Positions 49,548 to 60,786 are shown, counted from the first letter of the stretch. The stretch: 64,000 nucleotides of DNA from Paguma larvata (GCA_030068075.1 CM057826.1:70405312-70469311), one strand, 5' to 3'. The notes: generated by a model not told the origin, from the letters alone. Numbers and translations: made by a program.

Positions 49548-49878
49548 GTGCAGACTTTGAAATCGAAAAGACCCACGTGCCAGTTTTATTTGGATAAGTT
49601 ACTTTTTAGACCTTGGAAGCCTCAATTTCCACACCTATAAAACAGAGGTAGGTTGTACTACTATATATAGTAGGTTGTACTACTATATTGTAATAGAGCT
49701 CAGTTTGAATCCTTAAACTATCATTAGCCTGTGCAAATTTCTCCAATTTTTTCTTTCTTCAAATTAAAAATGGCCATAACACTCAGCTATAAAATTGGTC
49801 TGAGGATTTATTGAGCTGGCAAATGAAAAACAACTAATAAAATGTCTGGCACATTACAAGAGCACAATAAATTAGTTT
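49548..49878 (+). mobile_element. Pair of MIR relics (sense)
   Basis: The first part (49548-49650) has AAGTTACTTTTTAGACCTTGG and CTCAATTTCCACACCTATAAAACAGAGG, the MIR core. The second part (49690-49878) has GCTCAGTTTGAATCC, CTATAAAATTGGTCTGAGGATTTATTGAG and AATGTCTGGCACATTACAAG...CACAATAAATTAG, a second core plus the MIR 3' end. A 17-bp direct duplication, TAGGTTGTACTACTATA, separates them. Confidence 0.65.
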
Positions 49879-49879
49879 T

Positions 49880-50540
49880 CCTCTTCCCTTTTTGGTAATA
49901 TCAAGAGAGGTAAAATACAATATGAAACAGTTGGCAAGATGTTAGCAGTGGAAAGAGATTTCTCTTAGTGTAGACAAACTTATTTTCATATTTTCAAAGA
50001 ATAACAGCTAAGGCTTCAATTGTTGAATCTTAAATTACTTTCCTAATTTACCCAAAGGTTTGAAGAGCAGACTTCAAACAGACACATTCCCTAAGATCAA
50101 ATATTTAAGTAAAGTTTATCTGAAAGACCTAACTCTTTGAAAATATCTGAGGGGAATTCCATTTCTAGCAGAATAGACAGAAAGTATCCAGAAGGTACTT
50201 CTTACTAGAATAATACTTGATCCTAGATAATTTACAACAATTACACTTTTAAGGCACTGTTGTAAGCAAAGGAAATGTCCAAGGACAAATAAAAATAAAA
50301 ATAAGCCAGTAAGGTAAAACTGCCACTTGAAAACTAGTGCTCACAGAAATCAGACTGCATTCAGGAAAATGGCAATATCAGATTGGAAATGGAAAAACTA
50401 GGCTGCTAGTCTCTACTAGACAGACAGAAGGTGGATCCTGAAATTGTCACATGGGTCTATAAACATTCAGGAGAATTAGAATAGGTTCACTTGGTAGCTT
50501 CCCCTGGACTCTGAAAGAGAAATTCTAAATCCTCTCACAA
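49880..50540. other. Intergenic sequence, no gene seen
   Basis: AT-rich sequence between the MIR pair and the next L1M relic. It may include the unrecognisable left part of that relic. Confidence 0.4.
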
Positions 50541-50762
50541 GAAAGTCACCACAATTTGATTCCTTAAAGATGCAAGAGAGAGGTCCAACAAAGCCCAAAG
50601 TTGGCTCTAGTGAAAAAGCTAATAAAAAAGAAAAATTTCTGGCAAGACTGACAAAAAGAGGGAGAGAAAGGCACACAATGAAATCATATTGGAAAAGAGG
50701 ACAAATAAAGCAATAGCAGGCACTAAAAAGTAGAGTATTATGAAACCATCAGTACCAGTAAA

Positions 50763-51449
50763 TGCAGGGGTCCAGTTCCGGCGAATCTAGGGGTCCACGA
50801 AGGACGGACGGTCAGGCGAAAGGAAATGAGAGAGCCAGGAGAGAGATGGAGTCTGATGACCAAGCAGGCAGCCCTAGTAATTCTGGCATCTCTGCCCTGC
50901 TGGTCTCAGTGTCTTTATTTTTAAAGGTAGTGAATGACATTACACCAATGAGTGACATTCCATAGTTTGATCTTTTTAACAATAATGCATTTTTAGCAGC
51001 AAGGCAGCAACTTCCTGAATCCTGTATGTTGGTTTCAGGTTAATTAACATATAAGTTTAGGGTGGGGGGAGAAAACAGGGTGTTTCCTTAAGGCCTTAAT
51101 GTTAGTTATCTTTAAGCAGGAGAAATCAGGACGTTGCTTTGAGGGCTATGCTTCCAACTACAATGGGGGAGGTGCAACCCATCCCCAAGATGCAACTTTA
51201 AGGTTACTTCTCATTCAGATGTAATCCATCAAAGCATCATGCTCCAGGTCCTTCCCTTTAATCTAAATGCCATAAAACAAAAGAAAATTACATTCCTTGG
51301 GGCCAAGGAGAGCAGTTCAAGAAATCCAAGCCTGAAAAATTATTTAGAAGGAGAAAGACTAGGTGCCATTTAGGCCAGCAGGAGCTTTGCTTCAACCTTT
51401 TCCACACAGGGAGAGGTCTCAACCTGTGAGCCCAAAATGGCTCCCAACA
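50763..51449 (-). mobile_element. Solo LTR of a class II-type endogenous retrovirus
   Basis: A 687-bp segment that begins TG and ends CA on either strand and is flanked by a perfect 6-bp direct repeat, AGTAAA (50757-50762 and 51450-51455). Read on the minus strand it starts TGTTGGGAGCC, like class II (IAP/betaretrovirus-like) LTRs. It has AATAAA (complement of 50914-50919) about 150 bp before its end, as expected for U3-R-U5 order. A 6-bp duplication also fits class II integration. No gag, pol or env remains, so LTR-LTR recombination has removed the interior. The 67-codon frame at 50762 lies in U5/R and is not viral coding sequence. Confidence 0.82.
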
Positions 51450-51532
51450 AGTAAACACTAAAATGTTATAATTAAACGGGCAGATACTTTTAAATAGATA
51501 ATTTAATAAAACTAATTAAAAGTAAGTCATGG

Positions 51533-51710
51533 GGGTGGGGGTGCGCCTGTCTGAATGTTGATTTCAGCTCAGGTCATGACCCCAGTGTTGTGGAATGGAG
51601 CCCTACATCACTTAAGATTCTCTCTCTCTCCCCCTCTGTCCCTATCCCCCCTCTCACATGTGCTCTCTCTCTCCCTAAAATTAAAAAAAAAAATTAAGAT
51701 AATTAAAAAA
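51533..51710 (+). mobile_element. CAN-SINE with partly deleted head (sense)
   Basis: GGGGTGGGGGTGCGCCTGTCTGAATG is a head missing about 20 bases around the A box. CAGCTCAGGTCATGACCCCAG, GTGGAATGGAGCCC, a CT-rich tract and an A-rich tail follow. The TSD AAGTAAGTCATGG (51520-51532) against AAATAAATCATGG (51711-51723) has two transitions. The damaged A box suggests it could no longer be transcribed by polymerase III. Confidence 0.85.
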
Positions 51711-51723
51711 AAATAAATCATGG

Positions 51724-51915
51724 TAATAAAAGGTAAAGTATAGGGAATATACTCGATGGTATTGTAATATCATTGCATGGTGACAGACGGGAGCTCCACT
51801 TGTGGTGAGCACAGTACAATATATAAAAATGTAAAATCACTATGTTATTCACCTGAAACTAGCGTAACATCATGTAATTATACTCAAATAAGAAAGTAAA
51901 AATTAAAATTAAAAA
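51724..51915 (+). mobile_element. Truncated L1 3' end (sense), tentative
   Basis: GGGAATATACTCGATGGTATTGTAATATC, TGGTGACAGACGGGAGC, AAAATCACTATGTTATTCACCTGAAAC and ATGTAATTATACTCAAATAAG match the common terminal segment of a mammalian L1 3' end as I recall it. An A-rich tail follows. It separates two pieces of the older L1M ORF2, so it looks like a later insertion. Confidence 0.6.
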
Positions 51916-52883
51916 TATAAAGAAGAAACATACACTTTCTATAATCAGTATATAAATTGAGTCTGTGATTAAAAATTTCTTACAAAGAAGAAACCAGGCC
52001 CAGATCACTTTACAGGTATGTTCAAGCAAAAGTTCAAGTAACTTATAATTACAATCTTAAGCAAGTTATTAAACAGAAAAGAATAAAGAGGGGGGAGCCA
52101 ACTTAGTAAATAAATCCTGTATTACCTTGATAATGAAAGCAAACAAGGATCTTGAGATGCAAAAATATAAAACACAATATTAGCAACAACATATAAAAAA
52201 TTAGGGATATATCCTAGGAATACAAAAGTGGCTTCACATTATAAAATTCATAAATATAATTCATCTCATTAACAGGTTACGAAGGAAAACTCTAAATTAT
52301 CATTTCCATAGAATCAAAAAAGCACAGGACAAAATTTATGACCTATTCAATGTATCATCCCCTAGCAAACTAGGGATAGGAGAAAACTTTCTTAACTTCC
52401 TACACTCTATCAAGACACTTAGCAAATATGATTTCTTCTGTGAAAATGCCTAATTATTTCTTTAGACCTGCATCAAGACAAAGAGGCCTATTCTAACGGG
52501 CTCTTTGTAAACATACACTAGAGGTCTTAGCCAGTATAAGAATAATAGAACTTTGAGAGGGAAAAGTCAGACTTTTATTATTAATAAATTATATGGATAT
52601 TTATATATCCATAAAATTCCCCTAAAAATGTCCCCTAAAATTTATTTATAGCCAAGTCATCTTTATTAGAGTTGTTTAAGAATTTAACAAGATTGCAAAT
52701 ATTGTCATAAATAGCAAACTTCAATTCTATTTATCAGTAAAAATAGTTACAAAACATTAAAAAACAATATTTATAAGGATAACAGAACTATAAGGTATCA
52801 AGGGCTGTACTAAACAAAAGAAATGCAAGAACTGTGAAGATAAAATGTGAAACATACTGAAAGATGTTAAAAGATCTAAATTA

Positions 52884-53112
52884 GGGGCGCCTGGGTGGCT
52901 CAGTCGGTTAAGCGACCAACTTCAGCTCAGGTCATGATCTCGCGGTCTGTGAGTTCGAGCCCCACGTCGGGCTCTGGGCTGAAAGCTCAGAGCCTGGAAC
53001 CTGCTTCAGAGTCTCTGTCTCCCTCTCTCTCTGCCCCTCCCCTGCTCACACTCTGTCTCTATGTCTCTCAAAAATAAATTTAAAAATAAAATAAAATTAG
53101 TTTATTAAAAAA
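52884..53112 (+). mobile_element. CAN-SINE, young-looking felid copy (sense)
   Basis: The head GGGGCGCCTGGGTGGCTCAG and CGGTTAAGCGACCAAC, the A box TGGCTCAGTCGG (52896-52907), the B box AGTTCGAGCCC (52952-52962), CTCGCGGTCTG and CCACGTCGGGCTCTG are close to the felid consensus and keep several CpGs. A CT-rich tract, CAAAAATAAATTT and a patchy A-rich tail to 53112 follow. The flank pair AAAAGATCTAAAT / AAAAATTCTAAAT is a possible TSD with a one-base change. Confidence 0.95.
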
Positions 53113-53157
53113 AAATTCTAAATGAGTGAAGTAATACAGCCTTTAAAAGACAGGCAC

Positions 53158-53373
53158 AGGGGCGCCTGGGTAGCTCAGTTGGTTAAGCAGCCAACTTCAA
53201 CTCCGGTCATGATTTCAAGGCCTGTGAGTTCAAGCCCCGTGTCGGGCTCTGTGCCGATGGCTCGGAGCTTGGAGCCTGCTTCAGATTCTGCGTCTGCCTC
53301 TCTCTCTCTCTCTGCCCTTCCCCTGTTCACGCTCTTTCTCTCAAAAATAAATAAATGTTAAAAAAATTTAAAA
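53158..53373 (+). mobile_element. CAN-SINE, second copy of a same-strand doublet
   Basis: Head GGGGCGCCTGGGTAGCTCAG, B box GAGTTCAAGCCCC, GTGTCGGGCTCTGTGCCGATGG, CTTGGAGCCTGC, CT tract and A-rich tail. The TSD AAAAGACAGGCA (from 53145) against AAAAGATAGGTA (from 53374) differs by two C-to-T changes. It lies only about 45 bp from the preceding SINE but has its own TSD, so it is an independent insertion. Confidence 0.95.
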
Positions 53374-53796
53374 AAAAGATAGGTATAGTCAATACCATAA
53401 AGATTGATTGATGGAATCAGTAGATTTACAGATAAATCACATAGTTTTTATTTAAACAAAATTAACAATAATGATTTTGCGACAATTGGATATCCATATA
53501 GAACAAAAAATTAAAGTGTAATCCGTACATCAAGCATCCATAATCATTTAATATCGACTAAATATTTCAATGTGAAAAACAAAATATTTAATTTCTAGAA
53601 ATGCGAAACATTATTTTTATATCTGTATGTTAGGGAATGATTTATGTTATTAACAATGAAACGAATCTGAATTATAAGTAAAAAGCATTAAGTAAATTTA
53701 AAATTTATGTTTATCAATAAACACCATAAAGTTAAAAAGGAAGCCACATATTTTTGGAAGATATTTTCCAAATTCTATAACTGAAGAATTTACTGA

Positions 53797-53823
<27 letters not shown>
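53797..53823. repeat. (TA)n microsatellite
   Basis: About 13 uninterrupted TA units. The Ile-Tyr run on the minus strand comes from it. Confidence 0.93.
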
Positions 53824-53829
<6 letters not shown>

Positions 53830-55047
53830 ATTGTGGGGACAAGAAGGTATTGTTATTTGTAACATTGAGGCTGATGTGTTAAAGCACAGGTTCACCAACA
53901 TTCATTTCATTATTAAGCTTTATAACATGCCATGTATATGTATTCCTGTGAGTATTACCCCTATTTTTATGTATTTTATATATCAAATATTTCACAGCAA
54001 TTGGTTCAGTTATCCCACAGGAACCCCTTCTTACGTTATTCTAGAATTTAACATTTCCAAAAAATGCTATGGAATTTATAAAAAGTACACAAATTGAAGC
54101 AAAATATATCATGAACGGGTAATAATTTCTATTTTCTAGAGAACTTTAAACTTAGAGGTTAAATTCAGATAAGCTTTATTTCATCAATTTTTAAAATTCT
54201 CATTCACTACATTTTTCACACCAATTTTGCACCTCGCGTTCAGATGCTGAGTTTCTATTTACTTTTCAGTATGCTGTGTTCAGCTGATGTCCAATCCTGC
54301 TGATGTCTCTAGGCTAATAGATACAACACTTGGCACATGGACATCAATACACACAAAGCACACTGCCAGCACCAGCAGCTTGCACAATCTGTGCTTGGAA
54401 ATTTACATTGATCATAATTACTGCTCCACCTGTATTAAATAAAGCTCTTCTAACCTTAGGAACAAAAGTGGCTTCCCAAAGTATCAGTAGTAGCTCAGTA
54501 AGTACGTGTAAGGAAACGGGGAATAAGAAAGTACCTTTTGACATATAATTTAGTGGAATCACATCAACTTGTCGCTTTTTTTTAATAGAGCAAATATGTC
54601 TATTAGCATATTAGGGATTTTTGTTTGTTTATCAAAATTTTATAATCTATACTTTGGGTGAGTCTATAAAGAGATCATCTGCGTAAGTATCTCAATTATT
54701 ACTGGGATCCAGAGTTAGTAAGTAGTCCTCAATTATTGAAGGTATCTTCATTTCCTATAGTCGTGGTGCTTTGTGTAACAGATACGAAACCTCCTGATGC
54801 GCCTCTGAGTATACTTCTTAATTAGAGAAAGGAAATAAGCAGAAACTACCGGTTTTGTTTTGCTGAGTAGATTCAAGGATAACTTACCAGAAATTACAAG
54901 AAAGATTCAAACCTAGCCAACCTTTTATTTATTTTCAGTACTACTTGTGAAAGGATATATTCCTAAATATCAGTAGTCTCTTGGATGGAACTCTGTACAC
55001 ACTTTTTTCATTGACAACTTGGTACATTATTCTTATTAAGAAAAATT
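53830..55047. other. Intergenic sequence, no gene seen
   Basis: Unique sequence of mixed composition. Two overlapping opposite-strand frames at 54330-54562 have the same extent and no motif, a typical chance pattern. Confidence 0.5.
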
Positions 55048-55240
55048 GGGGGTGGCTCCTTCGGTTAAGTGTCCGACTTGTGATATTGGCTCAGGTCATG
55101 ATCTCACCATTTGTGAGTTCAAGTCCCATGTCAGGCTCGCCGCTGTCAGCTCTGAGCCTGCTTCAGATCTTCTGTCTCCCTTTCTCTGTCCCTCCCCTGC
55201 TCACTCACTCTCTCTCAAAAATAAAAACTTCAAAAAAATT
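55048..55240 (+). mobile_element. CAN-SINE, 5'-damaged (sense)
   Basis: The first bases of the head are lost or changed (GGGGGTGGCTCCTTCGGTTAAG). GGCTCAGGTCATGATCTCACC, GAGTTCAAGTCCC, GTCAGGCTCGCCGCTGTCAGCTC, GAGCCTGC and a CT-rich tract are clear, followed by an A-rich tail. No clean TSD. Confidence 0.9.
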
Positions 55241-55259
55241 AAAAATAAAGAAAATAAAA

Positions 55260-57983
55260 GTCGAAGTGTTAGATTTCACGGTGACACAATGCCTTTCTTC
55301 TATCTCACCTACACTTTCAGGCTTTGCAGTAGCCCAGAGAATAGCCAGATAATACGGGGAATATAAGAATACAAAATTAGAAAACAAGGCAAAAACAAAA
55401 TAAAATAATATAATGGAAGTTACTAAATAATAAAAACTTAATTTTAAGATGTAATAACAGACAATGATAAGCCAATTTGAAGACTTCATTTTCATTCCAC
55501 AATTTACCATACTTTCTAGGACCTGAGCATCCAAGCCTTTGTTTACACTGCACGTCTAGTGCTCTCCTCTCTGTCCTCCCCCACTCTCTACTTCACATGG
55601 CCTATCTAAAATCAGCTCATCATTGAAGTCATATATATATATCTCTGAACTCTGTGATCACTACACTAATGACAATCTAAAATCAACAATTCTAAACGGC
55701 TTTAGTGTCCTACCTTTGGGTCCTATCGCACTATATTTACCACCACATATACCACTATTTATTAAATAGTTTGATATTACAATGCAATGTCTGTTTTCCC
55801 AAGTAGGTGGGAAGTCTCCTTAAAACACCGAACAGCTTGCTCATTGCTTATTCTCTTGTGGTCACAATACTCAACACATAGTAGAATTGACTAGTTGATT
55901 ATATTTCTCCAAAGTAATGCATACAATTGTAAGCCTTTTCTATATTATCTGGCATGAAGGTTTACTGTTCAAAACTAAAACGGAGATTTTGTTGATAGTC
56001 TTATCCTTAAAATACTTTGGACGGACAGGAGACATTCTTCATTATGAGTAACATCTCTAGTCAAATAGATTAAGACCTTAACACAGTGATATCCCTGGGA
56101 TCTGTATTCATAGCAAGTACCCAACTCCCAACTTTTACAAAAATGAGCAGACACATCAGGTACTTACTTATATAATTAAATAGCACTCATACAAATTTAT
56201 CTAGTTTCATCAAGGCAGGGAAAGAGATTTAGAGGACAACTTTTCTTTGAGGAAAGTAACTTCAAGGGCCCAGCAGGAATTGCCAGGTCAGGGAAAGAAA
56301 AATACAGAAATCATGACGTTGAGTATTGCTAATCTCATCTATCTTTCTACACTGACTATGGCTTAGCTCTCAATCTCTTTTGCTCATAAGAGAAACAACA
56401 AACATAATTCAAATAATTTTTAATATGATACAGATTCATCATTTTTCAAACAAAGACCTTCTTTAAAATGTAACCATATTTACTGGAACAAATCATAATA
56501 TGAGGTATTTTAGCAAGGAGGTTGTGGAACTCCAAAGAATTTTTTTGGAATCTCAACAGGTGTTTTGAGGGCAATTTTGTGGAGACTTACAGTCACTTGA
56601 TTTTTTTAATAAAATTTCCCATCTCTCATAAATGATTTTCCTTTATTATTTCCTCAGAATTAGTTGGGTGACATGTTATGTTCTCACTGCCTGTCATATC
56701 ACAAAGAACACGACTGATAAGTTGGAACGCTGTCTGTTAGGGTGATTCGCTGTAATTTGAGGTCTTTATGTATTTGGTTTCAAAGCAAAAAATACATGAA
56801 CTAGAACATTAAAATGTTCTACAGGAAGGTCCTATAAATTTTTATACTCATAAGAAATTTTTATGTAGCCACAATAATAAAAATAAAATATGCCATTGAA
56901 ATTTGGGTCCTAACATATCATTATTTTTTTCTCAGACAATGAGGTACAAAGCTTATAATTCCATTTACTGCCTTTCAGTTTCAAGCTCCTACTGCTAAAA
57001 AGCAATCAAGCAAACAATGCAGGTAGCACTGGCATTATATACATTATTAGTCTTTTCTTGGCAGAAGCACTTTACTTCCAAAGTAACAGGAAATACTACT
57101 GGAGCCACTTAGTTTGGCCAAGAATACAAGTTTTTTATGTGTGTTAAATGTCCTAAAGATTAGATTTTTTCAAAAGCGATTTTTGTTTGTTTGTTCAGAT
57201 GAAAACACTTGAAATATAGTTACTACCCCTGGTAAACCGTAAACTCTTCCATCAGACCAAAAGGAAATAACTTATTTATCATATTGTCACTTTAACATTG
57301 TTATCTTCAGCATAGGCAATGTCTTTCATTCTGAAAGAACCCCAAATACTTCATACAATTTCCGTGATATGCAAACATCACAATATACAGATATCCATCG
57401 TACGGAAAACAGTAATGATTTAGTTTGCTGTAATGGGGCTCAGAAGATTTAAATAGAGAAAATAAAACTTGTCCCAAAGGAATTGTAAGGAATTTACTGA
57501 GGAAAATGGTAATTAATGATGCTGAACTCAAGCCAATACCTTAAGTTATCCAGATGAAAAATGATCTGAACTCCTCATGGCTTCCCTAGTTATCCTGACT
57601 TTCTTTCATTATATACACCAGATATGCACATTCCTAGCTATCTTTTCCAGTGTTAGAGCTAAATTACACATGTAAACTTTGTAGTTGGCCACGAACTTCT
57701 CATTTATGCAGAAACAACTTTGCAGTTATTTGTTACACAAACCTATTGAGAGCATACTAGCCTGCTGGCTTGTGCGAACATTTTGTTGAACAGCTGCTCT
57801 GGCTTTAAAATTTGGACTTTCCAAGTGCTGTCTGAAATACCAACAGAAAATGTGGAAGGTACAGGAAAGAATGTTTGCTTGTATGCCCTCATTTCTAACT
57901 TAAAGTTTACATTTCTTTCTTTCTCAATTAAGGGAATGGACACTAGAGTAAGAAAACAAAAGTGAAAGATACCTGGAAACGCT
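55260..57983. other. Unique AT-rich intergenic sequence
   Basis: About 2.7 kb with no repeat or gene recognised. A short (TA)n patch lies near 55630. Frames are below 110 codons and unsupported. Confidence 0.5.
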
Positions 57984-57999
57984 TGGCTTCATAACATTT

Positions 58000-58219
58000 T
58001 TTTAAATGTTTATTTATTTATTTTGAGAGAGAGAGAGAGAGGGAGAGGGAGTATGCTAGTAAGCATGGGGGAGGGGCAGGAAGAGAGGGAGAGAGAGAAT
58101 TCCAAGCAGGCCCTGCCCTGTTGGCACAAACACCTATGCAGGTCTCGAACTGTGAGATTCTCCCTTGAGCCAAAATCAAGAGTTGGACGCTTAACCAACT
58201 GAGGCACCCAGGTGCTCCA
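58000..58219 (-). mobile_element. CAN-SINE (antisense), left arm of a head-to-head pair
   Basis: TTTATTTATTTATTTTGAGAGAGAG at the left, AGCATGGGGGAGGGGCAGG, GAATTCCAAGCAGG, GAGCCAAAATCAAGAGTTGGACGC and the right end CACCCAGGTGC. The perfect 16-bp TSD TGGCTTCATAACATTT lies at 57984-57999 and 58220-58235, the longest in the window. Confidence 0.96.
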
Positions 58220-58246
58220 TGGCTTCATAACATTTAAAATTGCATG

Positions 58247-58446
58247 GGGCTGCCCAGGTGACTCAGTTGGTTAAGCACCTGACTCTTGGTTTTGGATCAG
58301 ATCATGATCTCAGAGTTCGTGAGTTCAAGCCCCACATCAGGTACCGCGTTGACAGGATGGAGCCTGCCAGGGATTCTCTCTGTCTCCCTCTCTCTCTGCT
58401 CCTCCTATGTGCTCTCTATATCTCTCAAAAATAAATAAACTTAAAA
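58247..58446 (+). mobile_element. CAN-SINE (sense), right arm of a head-to-head pair
   Basis: Head GGGGCTGCCCAGGTGACTCAG, B box GAGTTCAAGCCCC, GGATGGAGCCTGCC, CT-rich tract and AAAAATAAATAAAC tail. The flanks AAAATTGCATG (58236-58246) and AAAAACTGTATG on the right may be an imperfect TSD. Only 27 bp separate its head from that of the antisense SINE on its left. Confidence 0.93.
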
Positions 58447-58449
58447 AAA

Positions 58450-59085
58450 ACTGTATGAAAGGATGTGTATGTGTGTATATAGATATATGTTTATATACTT
58501 CTATATCTGTGTATCAGTACACAGATATCTCAGTAATAAAAGTAGGGGAAATAGCAACAACTATAAATAATAAAGATTGTAAATTATTAAAATAAAATAA
58601 TAAAGGCTATAAATTAGCAAGTTCCTTCAGGAGAGCACACTGTGAAAATATTCATATAAAAGGATGTTGTTGGATTTTTCTTTTTTGTATCATGAATAAT
58701 TGAATAACCTAAAAGTTTCCTAAATAGGGTTTGTCTTAAGAAATAGTGCTTGTTTACAGGAAGTAATATATTGTATATCTCTACAGTGGGAAATTACATA
58801 ACCACTACCACAATACTGTAGGTCTATTTCTATGGGTATGAAAATTTTCTACACTGAATTATAGAATGGTTGAGTAAGTTATGAAGAAGAATTTTTAATA
58901 TGATGTGTATAATGGCATAAAAACACTGTTTGACACACACACAGAGAATATGTGTGTGAAGACACAGTGTATTTAATTGGAGCTTTGAAGTAACAAAATA
59001 AACCTCCAATTTCAGTGGTTTATTACAATATTTGCTTCTTGTTTCTGTTACGTGGCAGGTGCTGTGGGTTGGTTGCTGTAGCTCT
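58450..59085. other. Intergenic sequence, no gene seen
   Basis: AT-rich sequence with a short TATATA/TGTG low-complexity patch at about 58460-58500. No repeat or gene assigned. Confidence 0.45.
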
Positions 59086-59089
59086 GGAT

Positions 59090-59712
59090 TACATTTCCTC
59101 GCTGTGTAACAAATTAACACCACTACAGTGTCTTAATCAACTCATTTATCATCTCACAGTTCTGTAGAGTCAGAAGTCCAAGGGAACTCAACTAGGTTCT
59201 CTGCTTATGGGCTCCCAAGGCCCAAGTCAAGGTCTTTGCCGGTTGGAGTTTTCATCTGTAAATTCAAGGAAATAATCCTCTTCTAACTTTACTCATGTTC
59301 TTCATATAATGCAGCGGCTCGAAGTCATAGAGATGAAGCATTCTTTCTTAGCAAGCTGTCAGCCTTTTTCTTGTGAAGTGTCAGGGACCACTCACCTCTT
59401 AGCGGCTGCTCTTAGGTCCTGGCTCTGCTGCCTCCTTCACCTCAATAAGAGAGAATCTTCCTTATACTGAATTTCTCTAAGGCTTTCAATATCTCAGATT
59501 TCCTCTTCTACTGTGTCACAAAAACTATGCTGTGAAAGGGCTTGTATGATTAGTTAGCCCCAGATGGATAACCTCCCTGTTTTAAAGTCAACTGATTAGA
59601 AACCTCAATTACATCCTCAAAATTCCTTTTGGCTTGTGCCAGAATATAGTCATGAGAGCAACATCAAGAGACAGAAGTCACAGGGGTCATCTTAGAATTT
59701 TCCATGCACAAG
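59090..59712 (-). mobile_element. MLT1-like (ERVL-MaLR) LTR relic, antisense
   Basis: Antisense landmarks in order are TGTAACAAATTAACACCACTACAGTG, TCTCACAGTTCTGTAGAGTCAGAAGTCC, TGCTGCCTCCTTCACC, TAACCTCCCTGTTTTAAAGTCAACTGATTAG and TCACAGGGGTCATCTTAGAATT. They match the complement of the MaLR/MLT1 LTR group from memory. No internal retroviral sequence is attached. It is rather long for an MLT1 LTR, so it may contain extra sequence or belong to a related subfamily. Confidence 0.72.
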
Positions 59713-60310
59713 CTCTCTTCCATTTTTTCTCATTCCAGGATTCAGGGACCTCAGCTCAAGGAGCAGCTCCAATATGAAACATTTCTTTCTAGTGGAAAAG
59801 AGAAAAGAATGACAGCAGGCAAAAACACCCAATGTTTCAACAGCTTTTTTCTCAGACAAGGTATATATCATGTATGTCACATGCCATGAGCCAAAGTGAG
59901 TCAGGTAAACCAAGACAAACTCAATGAGCAAGGATGTATATTGCCACAGGAGGAACACAAATGATGGCAACTTGGCTTAAATAGGCAGGAGGGTAGGAAA
60001 ATATTTGGGAACAGTAATTCAATCTAACAGGCACAGGGGGAGAAACCTAGAAATATTCTTACTAACATAGTGCAATGTTTAGTCTTGGATAAGATAAACA
60101 AGATTTAATTTTTTATTATGTGATCCTATGTCATATTATGTTTTTCAGAAATTTGTGACTTTTTATAATTGAGAAAAGAAAGCATGCTATTGTGAAAGAA
60201 TATAAAGTATAAGTCACAGAGTTAGGAATTTTTTCAAATCTGCTTTACAGATGAAGAAAGTGAGTCCAGGTTATACTTAGTTATAATTAGCCTCTATTTT
60301 TATTTATTTT

Positions 60311-60374
60311 TAAAATATTTTTCAATCTTTATTTAATTTTGAGAGAGAGAGAAACAGAGTGTGAGCAGGGAAGG

Positions 60375-60414
<40 letters not shown>

Positions 60415-60540
60415 CCAAAGCAGGGTCCAGTCTCTAAGCTATCGGAAGAGAACCAGATGTAGGGCTCACACTCACGGACCATGAGATCATGACCTGAGCT
60501 GAAGTGAGACCTTCAACAAACTGAGCTACCCAGGTGCCCC
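60311..60540 (-). mobile_element. CAN-SINE with long (GA)n tract (antisense)
   Basis: T-rich left end, GAGCAGGGAAGGGGCAGAG followed by about 16 uninterrupted GA units, CATGAGATCATGACCTGAGCTGAAG and the right end GCTACCCAGGTGCCCC. The expanded CT/GA tract is a known source of microsatellites from this SINE family. No clear TSD. Confidence 0.94.
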
Positions 60541-60786
60541 AACAAGCAGGCTTTATAAACTGTGCTTTGTTTCTAAAATATTTAAAAATGTTTTAAAATT
60601 TTTTCTTTGATTAATCTTACATGAGAATTTTTATTATCTACATTTTCTTTCCGGGAAGAAATGAGGTTCAGAGATTTTTAATGAAACTTCCATGACCAGA
60701 ATTAGAAGACTGGATTAGACTGGATTGTACGCCCTTCTGAAATGCTATCATGTTTCTCACTTACATACACATTAATAAGAATATCT

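Larger units (their letters stand above)
50540..53740 (+). mobile_element. Ancient L1M ORF2 relic (sense), split by five insertions
   Basis: Pieces of one L1 ORF2 occur in the right order and strand. AAGAAAAATTTCTGGCAAGACTGAC sits at about 50630. TAATTAAAGAAATTGAATC-like and AAACCAGGCCCAGATCACTTTACAGG sequence lies near 51990. GAAAGCAAACAAGG, AAATTCATAAATATAATTCATCTCATTAACAGG and a GACATTTAGC-like part follow to 52860, and GCGACAATTGGATATCC is at about 53480. The host was interrupted by an LTR, three SINEs and an L1 tail. Many stops and gaps; dead. Confidence 0.68.

Noticed and set aside
52896..52962. Functional tRNA-Lys gene suggested by A and B boxes
   Set aside because: The boxes belong to a SINE head. 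The acceptor-stem pairing, full cloverleaf and tRNA end are absent, and the sequence continues into the SINE body and A tail.
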